The translations under genes were made by a program, and so were the position numbers. A model generated the notes under the pieces. The model worked only from the letters and a program-made list of their open reading frames with translations. It was not told where the DNA came from and ran no database searches. 64,000 nt of DNA from Branchipolynoe longqiensis (taxonomy: Eukaryota; Annelida; Polychaeta; Phyllodocida; Polynoidae), in the NCBI GenBank assembly GCA_030323885.1, contig CM059193.1, positions 95,782,852 through 95,846,851 of the forward strand, given 5' to 3'. Shown here one piece after another: positions 52,038 to 62,265 of this stretch. The first letter of the stretch is position 1. The number at the start of each line of letters is the position of its first letter.

Positions 52038-52416
52038 TGTCGTATCGTCAGCGGCCTGTCATCGTCAGCGGCCTGTCGTCGCTTCTGCGCATACGCGGAT
52101 TTTAAGACATATGCAAAAGACCCATTCCCTCGCCGGCTACAAGCTCAGCCACGGTACCCGGCTGTGTTAGGGACCGATTAGGCCGAAATCTATTGAATGC
52201 GATCATATTTAACAGAATTACATACTCAAATAATGAAATTTAATTAAATTAACCTTAAATTCCAAGCGATATTAACGTAGCAGCTCGATCAGCGTCGAAT
52301 CGCCGAGTGTAAACAAAACAAATAGCAGTGATCGCCGCAACGTGCGAAAATCCGCGCATGCGCAGAAGCGACGACAGGCCGCTGACGATGACAGGCCGCT
52401 GACGATACGACACCGG
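52034..52416. mobile_element. MITE 2 in protease gene (CCGG flanks)
   Basis: Element 52038-52412 has inverted repeats of about 67 bp with one mismatch, beginning TGTCGTATCGTCAGCGGCCT, flanked by CCGG. Removal joins TDAG to SAILRKQACVEEG in frame, the end of the protease. Its centre holds, in inverse order, the module shared with MITE 1 and 12034-12768. Confidence 0.82.
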
Positions 52417-52481
52417 GAGTGCCATCCTGCGAAAACAAGCATGTGTCGAAGAAGGACTTTTGGCATGTATAGACACGATTG

Positions 52482-52886
52482 ATCAGGGATGAAAGATCTC
52501 CGCGATTTCGCGGATATCCGCGAGTAAAATTTTTTTTTACTGATTAACATTAAACAAAATGCCAAGGAATCAGGATGTATGTTGCAATTGGTTAGTTTGA
52601 CCTTAAATGTTACTAGAATATAAAACCCAAACAAGAAAGAGTTAGGTAGCTATGGGCGATAATATAGTCACAATAAGGATAGTTGAATGCCGCCCTCGAC
52701 TTTATTTCCGCTATTTTTTTGCCAGAGACCACTTTCATCCCTGTTTATGTCCAACTTAGTTAGATACTGGTGCACTCATTAAACATGTATTTCTGCATAG
52801 AACTTAGATGGAATACTAATTCATTGGAATAGAATCTGTCACTGGTGTCTTGCATGTTTATGTGTATGTGTATGGAATATAATTTT
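52482..52886. mobile_element. Insertion with hAT-like ends, flanked by TTGAT
   Basis: The left end CAGGGATGAAAG recurs inverted at 52729-52740 (CTTTCATCCCTG), delimiting about 260 bp; a further 150 bp of unknown type follows. TTGAT stands at both outer borders, and host reads DTID then AVPTDVTAQD. CAGGG ends are common in hAT MITEs; whether this is one insertion or two is open. Confidence 0.5.
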
Positions 52887-53996
52887 TGATGCTGTGCCAA
52901 CCGACGTGACGGCACAAGACATGGTAAAGAATTACTCTGATGTTTTTGAGGGTTTTGGCCTAATCAGAGTGAATGCAAAAATACATGTTAATGATAATGT
53001 AACACCTGTTGTAGACCCACCGCGCAGAGTACCTATAGCGATTGTAGATGATGTGCAGAAAGAATTAGACCAAATGATAGACCTAGGTGTAATCATGAAA
53101 CAAGACGAGCCAACCCCTTGGATGAATTCTATTACAATTGTTCAGAAACCTGGTAAGCTCAGAATTTTCCTTGACCCAACGAAATTGAATCGAGCCATCT
53201 TACGGGGCCCATATCTAGTATGAACTGTCGAAGAGGTGGTGGCACAGATACATGGGGCCAAGTATTTTTTGGTCTTAGATGCGAACAGCAGATATTGGCA
53301 AATACAATTAGATGAAGACAGCTCTGAATTATGTACTTTCAATACCCCCTGGGGCAGGTTTCCATATACACGTCTACCATTTGGAATAAAAACTGCAGGG
53401 GTCATATTCAAGAAATGAATGAGATACTGTTAAATTTACCTGGGGTTCATGTAATATCCGATGATATTTTAATACATGGCAAGACAATCGAAGAACATAA
53501 TGTACGCTTAGAAGCAGTGTTACAACGTGCCAGGGAAGTACACCTGAAATTAAACCCTCGAAAAACAAAGATGTGATGTAAACTATGTAGGCCATTTAAT
53601 CACGTCGGATGGGCTAAAACCAAATGCAGACAGAATCCAAGCAATTATAGACATGCCGAGTCCCACTGATAAGGCAGCAGTGCAGCGTTTCTTAGGCATG
53701 ATTGGATATGTCAGTAAGTTCATACCGAACATGGCCCAAATTACCAAACCATTGAGAACTGTCATTCAAAAAAATTTAGCATGGCACTGGGAAGAAGCTC
53801 AAAGTAATGCTTTTTAGGAATTGAAAGGACTCTTAAGTAGAGCACTCATTCTGAAATATTTCGATGGAAAGGAGAAAATTGTCATCCAGGTGGATGCATC
53901 TAAATATGGTTTGGGTGCTACCCTATTTCAATGTGATCTACCAGTAGCGATGGCGTCCAAAGCGCTAGATAAAATCCAGATAAGTTATGCAGTTAT
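52887..53996 (+). pseudogene. Gypsy copy 2: reverse transcriptase and start of RNase H
   Basis: VPTDVTAQDMVKNYSDVFEG, PRRVPIAIVDDVQKELDQM, WMNSITIVQKPGKLRIFLDP, motif A in FLVLDANSRYWQIQLDE, LPFGIKTAG, and the catalytic pair in HVISDDILIHG. Stops occur at 53221 and 53416, and frame changes near 53575 and 53816. RNase H begins KIVIQVDASKYGLGATLFQC and is cut at YAVI by the 4.3-kb foldback. The sequence resembles Mag/SURL-type Gypsy (impression, not a search). Confidence 0.88.
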
Positions 53997-54120
53997 TTTT
54001 TGCGAACACACTGGACGCGTGCGTCGCGCGTGCGTCAAGTACAAGCGTGCGTCATGCGGTTCTCACGCGTAAATAGCGAACACACTGGACGCGTCTGCCA
54101 CGCGTCTAAAGGCCGGTACA

Positions 54121-56343
54121 CACCTCCCATATAAAACCCCCATTCCCCCCTCTTCCATTCCCCCCATTCCCCCCTCTTCCATTCCCCCCCATTCCCCCCT
54201 TCCATTCCCCCCTTCCATTCCCCCTCTTCATTCCCTCTTCCATTCCCCTCTTCCATCCCCCTCTTCCATTCCCCTTCTTCCATTCCCTCTCTTCCATTCC
54301 CTCCCTTTCCATTCCCTCCTCTTGTGTTCCCCTCTTGCGTTCCCCCCTCTTGCGTTCCCCTCTTGCATTCCCCCTGTTGCGTTCCTCCCTGTTGCTTTCC
54401 CCCCTCTTGCGTTCCCCCTCTTGCGTTCCCCCATCTTCCGTTCCCCCTCTTCCATTCCCCCTCTTCCATCCCTCTTCTTCATCCATTCTTCCCCCTCTTC
54501 CATTCTCCCTCTTCCGTTCCTCCTCTTCCGTCCCTCCTCTTCTGTCCCTCCTCTTCCATTCCCCATTCTCCATCTTCCGTTCCCCCTCTTCCATTCCCCC
54601 CTCTTCCATTCCCTCTCTTCCATTCCCTCCCTTTCCATTCCCTCCTCTTGTGTTCCCCTCTTGCGTTCCCCTCTTGCATTCCCCTCTTGCATTCCCCCTG
54701 TTGCATTCCTCCCTGTTGCTTTCCCCCCTCTTGCGTTCCCCCTCTTGCATTCCCCCTTATCTTCCGTTCCCCCTCTTCCATTCACCTCTCTTCCATTCTC
54801 CCTCTTCCATTCTCCCTCTTCCGATCCCCGTCTTCCGTCCCTCTTACGTTCCCCCTCTTCCATCCCTCCTCTTCCATTCCCCCTCTCCCATTCCCCCTCT
54901 TCCATTCACCTCTCTTCCATTCTCCCTCTTCCATTCTCCCTCTTCCATTCCCCTCTTCCGTCCCTCCTCTTCCGTTCCTCCTCTTCCATCCCTCCTCTTC
55001 TGTCCCTCCTCTTCTGTCCCTCCTCTTCCATTCCCCATTCTCCATCTTCCGTTCCCCCTCTTCCATTCCCCTTCTTCCATTCCTCTTCCATTCCCCCCTC
55101 TCCCATTCCCCCTCTTCCATTCCCCTCTCTTCCATTCCCTCTCTTCCATTCCCTCCCTTTCCATTCCCTCCTCTTGTGTTCCCCTCTTGCGTTCCCCCCT
55201 CTTGTGTTCCCCTCTCTTGTGTTCCCCTCTTGCATTCCCCCTGTTGCATTCCTCCCTGTTGCTTTCCCCCCTCTTGCGTTCCCCCCTCTTGCGTTCCCCC
55301 TCTTCCATCCCCCCCTCTCCCATTCCCCCTCTTCATTCCCCCTTTTCATTCCCTCTTTCATTCCCCCTCTTCATTCCTCCTCTTCCATTCCCCCCTTCTT
55401 CCAATCCCTCTCTTTCTTCCCCCTCTTTCATTCCCTCTTTCATTCCCCCTCTTTCATTCCCCCTCTTTCATTCCCCTTTTTCATTCCCCCTCTTTCATTC
55501 CCCCTCTTTCATTCCCCCATTCCCCCTCTTTCATTCCCCCTCTTTCATTCCCCCTCTTTCATTCCCCTCTTTCTTCCCCCTCTTTCATTCCCCCTCTTTC
55601 ATTCCCCCTCTTTCATTCCCCCTCTTTCATTCCCCCTCTTTCATTCCCCCTCTTTCATTCCCCCTCTTTCAGTCCCCTTTTATTCCCCCTCTTTCATTCC
55701 CCCTCTTCCACCCCCTCTTTCATTCCCTCTCTTTCATTCCCCTCTTTCATTCCCCCTCTTTCATTCCCCCTCTTTCATTCCCCCTCTTTCATTCCCCCTC
55801 TTTCATTCCCTCCTCTTCCATTCCCCTCTTTCATTCCCCCTCTTTCATTCCCCCTCTTTCATTCCCCCTCTTCCAATCTCCTCTCTTTCATTCCTTCCTC
55901 TTCCATTCCCTCCTCTTCCATTCCCTCCTCTCCCATGCCCCCTCTTCCATTCCCCCTCTTTCATTCCCCCTCTTTCATTCCCCCTCTTTCATTCCCCCTC
56001 TTTCATTCCCCCTCTTTCATTCCCCCTCTTTCATTCCTCCTCTTCCATTCCCCCTCTTTCATTCCCCCTCTTTCATTCCCCCTCTTTCATTCCCCCTCTT
56101 TCATTCCCCCTCTTTCATTCCCCCTCTTTCATTCTCCCTCTTTCATTCCCCTCTTTCATTCCCCCTCTTTCATTCCCCCTCTTCCATTCCCTCCTCTCCC
56201 ATGCTCCCTCCTCCATTCCCCCTCTTTCATTCCCCCTCTTTCATTCCCCCTCCTTCATTCCCCCTCTTCCATTTCCCCTCTTCCATCCCCCTCTTCATTC
56301 CCTCTTTCATTCCTTCCCCCTCTTCATTCCCCTCTTCACCCCC
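54121..56343. repeat. 14-bp minisatellite, pyrimidine-rich arm
   Basis: CATTCCCCCTCTTT-type units, well over 100. Higher-order blocks with CTCTTGCGTTCCCC and CTGTTGCnTTCC recur near 54330, 54650 and 55170. As 14 is not a multiple of 3 the frames cycle and all stay open, giving false ORFs up to 873 codons. Confidence 0.92.
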
Positions 56344-57966
56344 TCTTGGGGAATGAAAGAGGCGGAATGCAAGAGGAGGGGAATCCAAGAGGGGCGAAAG
56401 CAACAGGGAGGAATGCAACAGGGGGAATGCAAGAGGGGAATGCAAGAGGGGGGAACGCAAGAGGGGAACACAAGCGGAGGGAATGGAAAGGGAGGGAATG
56501 GAAGAGAGGGAATGCAAGAGAGGGGAATGGAAGAGGGGGAATGGGAGAGGGGGAATGGAAGAGGAGGAATGGAAGAAGGGGAATGGAAGAGGGGGAACAG
56601 AAGATGGGGGAACGCAACAGGGGTGAACGCAACAGGGGTAATGCAAGAGGGGAACGCAAGAGGGGGAAACGCAAGAGGGGAACACAAGAGGAGGGAATGG
56701 AAGAGAGGGAATGGAAGACAGGGGAATGGAAGAGGAGGAATGGAAGAGGGGGAACGGAAGATGGAGAATGGGGAATGGAAGAGGAGGGACAGAAGAGGAG
56801 CGACGGAAGAGGAGGAACGGAAGAGGAGGGACGGAAGACGGGGATCGGAAGAGGGAGAATGGAAGAGGGAGAATAGAAGAGAGGCGAGTGGAAGAGGGGG
56901 AATGGGAGAGGGATGGAAGAAGGGGAATGGAAGAGGGGTATGAAAGAGGGAATGAAAGAGGGCGAATGAAAGAGGGCGAATGAAAGAGGGCGAATGAAAG
57001 AGGGCGAATGAAAGAGGGCGAATGAAAGAGGGCGAATGAAAGAGGGGGCAATGGAGAAGAGGGAATGGAAAGGGAGGGATGAAGAGGCGAATGAAAGAGG
57101 GCGAATAAAGAGGGGGAATGAAAGAGGGGGAATGAAGAGGGGGAATGGAAGAGGGGGAATGAAGAGGGGATGGAAGAGGGGGCTGGGAGAGGAGGGAATG
57201 GAAGAGGGGGAATGAAGAGGGGGAATGAAAGGGGGGAATGAAAGAGGGGGAATGAAAGAGGGGGAATGGGAGAGAGGGAATGAAGAGGAGGGAATGAAGA
57301 GGAGAGGGGGAATGAAAGAGGGGGAATGAAAGAGGGGGAATGAAAGAGGGGGAATGAAAGAGGGGGAATGAAAGAGGGGGAATGGAAGAGGGGGCATGGG
57401 AGAGGAGGGAATGGAAGAGGAGGGAATGGAAGAGGGGGAATGAAAGAGGGGGAATGAAAGAGGGGGAATGAAAGAGGGGGAATGAAAGAGGGGGAATGAA
57501 AGAGGGGGAATGAAAGAGGGGGAATGAAAGGGAATGAAAGAGGGGGAATGAAAGAGGGGGAATGAAAGAGGGGGAATGAAAGAGGGGGAATGAAAGAGGG
57601 GGAATGAAAGAGGGGGAATGAAAGAGGGGGAATGAAAGAGGGGGAATGAAAGAGGGGGAATGAAAGAGGGGGAATGAAAGAGGGGGAATGAAAGAGGGGG
57701 AATGAAAGAGGGGGAATGAAAGAGGGGGAATGAAAGAGGGGGAATGAAAGAGGGGGAATGAAAGAGGGGGAATGAAAGAGGGGGAATGAAAGAGAGGAGA
57801 TTGGAAGAGGGGGGAATGGAAGAGGAGGAATGAAGAGGGGGAATGAAAGAGGGGGAATGAAAGAGGGGGAATGAAAGAGGGGGAATGAAAGAGAGGAGAT
57901 TGGAAGAGGGGGAATGGAAGAGGAGGGAATGGAAGGGGAGGGAATGGAAGAGGAGGGAATGGAAGA
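56344..57966. repeat. 14-bp minisatellite, purine-rich arm (inverted)
   Basis: GAATGAAAGAGGGG-type units, mirror of the other arm, with CAACAGGGAGGAATGCAACA-like blocks near 56400 and 56620. 57420-57790 is almost perfectly regular. Confidence 0.92.
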
Positions 57967-58092
57967 GGGCAAAGTCGGGCAAAGTCAGGCAAAGTCGGGC
58001 AAAGTCGGGCAAAGTTGGGCAAAGTTGGGCAAAGTCGGGCAAAGTCAGCCAAAGTCAGGCAAAGTCAGGCAAAGTCGGGCAAAGTCGGGCAA
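57967..58092. repeat. 10-bp tandem repeat GGGCAAAGTC
   Basis: About twelve copies, present only in the right arm. The complement GACTTTGCCC resembles the variant units at 28835-28910 of the other foldback. Confidence 0.85.
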
Positions 58093-58294
58093 ATTCGGTC
58101 AAAAGCCACGCGTCACCATGCGTCAAGCGTAAAAAATCGCTCCAAAAGCGATCCGTGACGCACGCGCGAGAAACGCGCGAGAAACGCACGCGCCAGTGTG
58201 TTTGGGTTCTCTTTATTACATACATTTTGATTTTTGACGCACGCGTGACGCTTGACGCACGCGCGAGATACGCGTCCAGTGTGTTCGCAGCTAA

Positions 58295-58690
58295 ATAGAA
58301 AAAGAGCTTTTGGCTATATGTTTCAGCTGCAAGAAATTCCATGATTATATTTATGGAAATGAAATAACAATACAAACAGATCACAAACCTCTCGTCGCTA
58401 TTATGCTTAAACCTATACACCAGTTGTCGGCTATGATGCAGAGAATGCGCATGAGGCTCCAAAACTACACCATAAAAGTAACATACTTAAAAGGGTCAAA
58501 CCTATTTTTTGCAGATACTCTGTCACTAGCGCACACATAAAAAATAGACCCAAACGACCTCTACGATCATGACATCTTCAATAGATATCAGTACGGATAT
58601 CGTACAACGGATCAAAGCAAGCACCGATTTGGATTAGACACTCCAAGAAGTAAAGCATTTAACAATAAACGGCTGGCCTACCATTAATAA
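58295..58690 (+). pseudogene. Gypsy copy 2: RNase H remainder
   Basis: EKELLAICFSCKKFHDYIYG, TDHKPLVAIMLKPIHQL, LKGSNLFFADTLSLAHT then a stop. Nearly identical to copy 1. Further downstream codons decay with several stops. Confidence 0.85.
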
Positions 58691-59493
58691 ACATGTAGCT
58701 TCCTATGTAAAACCATATTATACATTTAGGCATGATATAACATTATATAACGGAATCCTCTTAAAAGGAAACCAAATAATAGTCCCTAAGTCCTTGCAAC
58801 CTAATATTTTAGAGAAATTACATGAATCGCATTTAGGGATAGTGAAATGTAATCAACTAGTTAGGGGTAATGTTTTTTGGCCAGGCTTAAGCAGCCAATT
58901 AGAAGATAAAATCTCAAGATGTCAAATATGCCAGGAGTTCAGGAATGTACAGGCCAAAGAACCCAAAGATGGTTGAGATGTACATATAGCACTAGTAAAT
59001 TATAGAAACACTACACAAGATGGCATAGGTGCATCACCGGCACAATTATTGATGTCACGCAGACTAAGGACTAGGATACCTACCCTAGACCATGACCTTA
59101 AACCTAAAATACAAACATCAAAATTAAATCGAATAAAACGTAGACAAACCGTACAGAAAGCTTACTTCGACAAACATGCAGGTAAGACACACCCAACATT
59201 AAAGACAGGGGACAGAGTCCGATACAGGGATCATAACAATGAGTGGAAACAAGGAAACATTGTCCATACTAGCGCAGACAACCTGACAGATTATAAACTC
59301 ATAAATGAAAAGCAGAAGATATTACACCGTAACAGAAGATTTATTTTCAGGTGCCCAAATGACAGAAAAAGCACAGACATTAGAGTCGAGAAAAGCCAAA
59401 GATTTTCACGAATCACCCAATATAGACAACACTTCACACTACACTACACGATACGGCAGGATTAGTAAGCCTACGACCCGTTTTGGGTATTAG
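58690..59493 (+). pseudogene. Gypsy copy 2: integrase lacking its catalytic core
   Basis: Zinc domain HESHLGIVKCNQLVRGNVFW with CQICQEFRNVQAKEP is followed at once by KDG, a stop and DVHIALVNYRNTTQ. Compared with copy 1 the whole D,D,E core is deleted, with AAAGA at both break points. The C-terminal frame (59049-59465) is intact: GDRVRYRDHNNEWKQGNIVH and ILHRNRRFIF, an SH3-like DNA-binding end. Confidence 0.85.
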
Positions 59494-59610
59494 TGTAATG
59501 TATATAAATCCACTTACAGGTTGATACAACGTAGAGCAGAAGTTATATGAAATATTTGCATTCTATGTACTGACATAATATTCATATTGGAAATTGAACT
59601 GTGTTGTACT
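59494..59610 (+). repeat. Gypsy copy 2: possible 3' LTR start
   Basis: TGTAATGTATATAA follows the integrase end as TGTAATATATG does in the central LTR, but similarity does not continue, so the LTR is diverged, truncated or replaced. Low confidence. Confidence 0.3.
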
Positions 59611-60410
59611 ATTTATTACTGGTTTACAATTGTTATGGAATTTGGTAGATGATGTCGTTAAGCAGTTGCGTTAAAGTTGCAGTTTTCTGCCAATAACCAT
59701 CATTTACAATGACTGTGAAATGTGATTCATAGGATGTGTTAAACATGTTGGTCAACTTAATTGTATGGGACCAAACTATAATCACCTAGGTATTAAGTAT
59801 ACTTGCTGTACTTGATAACATAACATGCGCAAAAGAATGCATGTATGTCGGACAATCAGGATATTTACTGGTATTTGAAATGTTGGGGCACCAGCAGAGC
59901 AGCCCTTGTGGTTATTATGCAGATGGTGGGTGACCCCGCGGCAGGGACCGGGCGTGCTGGGGCCGTCCGGCGGCCTGCGTCGGGCACCAGCATGCTCTTC
60001 AATGCATGGTGTGATGCTATGCAACTTAATTTTATGAATGGTGATTTTATAGTGCTGTGATACTGTGGTACCGCATCACCAACACCATGACCTAATATAT
60101 CACTCAGGCATATTATCCTTTTTACATCTGTATGTATATTGTATATATTATAAATATTCTTCTTTATATATGGTTGATATTAGGGTATATAATTGAAGGA
60201 ACACAAGATTAATTTTAATCGAATATTTAATAAAAGTATCAAGCAGAATAATAATTCTAATAGTTCTACACCCAGTAAATATAACTGCTAATCAATTAAA
60301 TATCCCAGGTATAAATATTTAATTCAACATCTATGATTTAAAATATCATTGACCAATGTTAGCAATCTTATCTAAACAGGCATTTACTGAACAAATATAT
60401 ATATAGACCA
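59611..60410. other. No gene recognised
   Basis: AT-rich non-coding DNA. A 71-codon ORF at 59845 and its antisense have no motif. Confidence 0.4.
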
Positions 60411-60489
60411 GACAGGATGGCCGAATGAGTTGAGCACCCATCTCCCGTTTTGGTAGATCATGGGATTCGATCATACGTGTAAAAAAAAA
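60411..60489 (+). repeat. tRNA-derived SINE with A tail
   Basis: GATGGCCGAATGAGTTGAGC is a good A box, GGGATTCGATC a B box 36 bases on, followed by CATACGTGT and nine A. Very short, no obvious body. Confidence 0.5.
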
Positions 60490-60593
60490 CGTCGGGTCAA
60501 ACCAATCACTTAAAAATGTATACTTGTTGCTTCCTAGCCAGGCTCTCGGCATTATTAGGACAGGGCAAGGACTAGTTGGCTCAGTGTCAGGAT

Positions 60594-60819
60594 GATGCGC
60601 GAAAAGGAAGAAAGCGAGGCGGTTGTGGAGGAAAGAGGCGTTTATTGGTACGCCTCAGACAAACAGGTTATACAACAAAGCAAGTGAGGAGGCTCATGAG
60701 GAGCAAACATGTAATACAGGTGAATTGAGGAAGGTAAAAGGAGAGGCTCAGAGGGAGCGGAAATAGAACCTATGGTGTAGAGTTCAGTGGAGGGGCAACG
60801 AGGAGCCCTCCACCAGCAG
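60594..60819 (-). repeat. Ngaro-2 split direct repeat B2
   Basis: From GATGCGCGAAAAGGAAG to AGCCCTCCACC, over 90% like B1 at 61094 by eye. AATAAA on the minus strand lies in a GAGGCG/CGCCTC hairpin at 60635-60656. Confidence 0.85.
60635..60656 (-). terminator. Polyadenylation signal in a hairpin loop (Ngaro-2 B2)
   Basis: Minus strand GAGGCG, loop TACCAATAAA, CGCCTC. In B1 (61135-61156) the loop has CATAAA instead. Confidence 0.55.
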
Positions 60820-60859
60820 TAGGATAGATAGTTGGGTGGGTGGGTGGAGACAATGGAGC

Positions 60860-61093
60860 AGCAGGGAGGACGGCAGGAAGGCGAGTGACTGACAGAGGCC
60901 GGCGGGCGGCCTTATAAGGGAGGAAGGGACGGCGAGGGCGGGGGAGGTGAGAAAGCGGCGGGGAGGGGGAGGGGCGAGGGAGAAAGCTGAGAGGCGGGTG
61001 ACAGGGAAGGTGTGAATGCTGCGCGACGCCCGTCAGGGCGGGGGGAGGGTCTCTTCCTCTCCACGCATCAAACGTAATGCGAGCATTACGACC
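60860..61093 (-). repeat. Ngaro-2 split direct repeat A2
   Basis: Equivalent in position to Ngaro-1 A2 with the same CCTTATAAGGG and the same terminal CGTAATGC, GA, GCATTACG palindrome (61073-61090), spacer 2 instead of 3. A1 is outside the window so the extent is estimated. Confidence 0.7.
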
Positions 61094-61319
61094 GATGCGC
61101 GAAAAGGAAGAAAGAGAGGCGGATGTGGAGGAAAGAGGCGTTTATGGGTACGCCTCAGACAAACAGGTTATACAACAAGGCAAAGTGAGGAGGCTCATGA
61201 GGAGCAAACATATAATACAGGTGAATTGAGGAAGGTAAAAGGAGAGGCTCAGAGGGAGCGGAAATATAACCTATGGTGTAGAGTTCAGCGGTGGGGCGCC
61301 GAGGAGCCCTCCACCAAAG
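61094..61319 (-). repeat. Ngaro-2 split direct repeat B1
   Basis: Copy of B2, begins GATGCGCGAAAAGGAAG at the A2 border and runs into the 3' end of the YR gene. Confidence 0.85.
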
Positions 61320-62265
61320 CGGAGGAGAGGGCTCGAGGCGCGCCCGAGGGGGCGAGGCGGGGCACGTATGTATGCACCGCCTCAGAGGTCCAGGTGCCTT
61401 GCGCCATTATATCGGCCAAGGGCACCCCGGCACGGTGGCAGGCCTGGGCGGCGCCTCGGCGGAGGCTGTGGAGAGTGAAGGTCTCGGAGGCGGGCACTCC
61501 TTGGGCCCGCAGGGCGCCCCTCAGGAGTGTGGTGAGGGAGCGCAGGTCGAGGGGCCGGCATGAGAAAGGCCGGCGCATCGGGGGGCACTGGGCGAGGGCG
61601 CTCCACCAGGCTGCGACGGGGCAGAGCTTTGATCCGGGGGCGGCAGGGACGAAGAGGGCGACCGCGCCCGAGGGGCCGGAGATGGTCTTGGAAGTCCTTA
61701 TGAGGAGCCGCAGGCCCCCGGGCGCGGGGCGGTCGTCAGCGCGGGTGAGGGTGTGGGGGCCGCCCCAACCCTCGGGGCTCGGAGCCAGGAGGTTGGACTG
61801 CCGGAGCATCCCGAAGTACCCAAGGAGGAGGGCGGCCCGAGGCACGAGTGAGGCGAGGCCCGCTCGCGTGAGGTGGGCGATGGCGAGGGCGAGCTGCTGC
61901 GGAGTCAGGGGAGGGGCCTGACGCGGGACGTGCGTGGACGTGCGTTCCCCCCCGACCGACGTCTTTAGCGAGGCGAGGGTCGAAGCCCGAGGTGAGGCCC
62001 CCCTGCCCCCTCCACCCAGGACCGCGCCCCCAAGACCGCGTTCTTGATGGAGGCCGGGGCAAGGGCGCGGGCGTAGAGGGAGGCGGGGTATGACGCGACG
62101 TCGAAGGCCGACGGCGCGAGGGGGTCCAGGCCTCGGGCAACGATGTAGCCCACAAAGTCCTCGGCTTGTCGACGGCGGTTTCTCCAGGTAGCTGGGGCGA
62201 GTGATGCGAGGCATAGGCGGGTGACATCGGCGACCTTGGCGGAGGAGAAGCCTAGAGGCCGGGAT
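61285..62265 (-). pseudogene. Ngaro-2 tyrosine recombinase, frameshifted
   Basis: The N-terminal part (to about 61970) reads GYIVARGLDPLAPSAF and KNAVLGARSWVEGAG in one frame. The rest is in another: THVPRQAPPLTPQQLALAIA, R in GMLRQSNL, K in RTSKTI, H and R in LHSLRRG and tyrosine in HTYVPR. One indel near 61990-62010 separates them, and a short deletion removes a few residues near 61560 (RPFSCRPLD). The catalytic residues remain. Confidence 0.85.

Larger units (their letters stand above)
53997..58294. mobile_element. 4.3-kb foldback element in Gypsy RNase H
   Basis: Ends are inverted: GCGAACACACTGGACGCGT at 54002 and its complement at 58271-58289, followed inward by CGCGCGTGCGTCAAG on both sides. 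Between them is a huge palindrome of a 14-bp minisatellite, pyrimidine-rich to 56343 and purine-rich from there, and on the right a run of GGGCAAAGTC units. Host RNase H reads YAVI on the left and EKELLA on the right. No real protein is encoded. Confidence 0.85.

Noticed and set aside
54322..58052. Very long open frames (567 to 873 codons) on both strands rich in Phe, His, Ser, Pro or in Glu, Gly, Arg
   Set aside because: They are translations of a 14-bp minisatellite whose frames cycle without stops; all frames and both strands are open.
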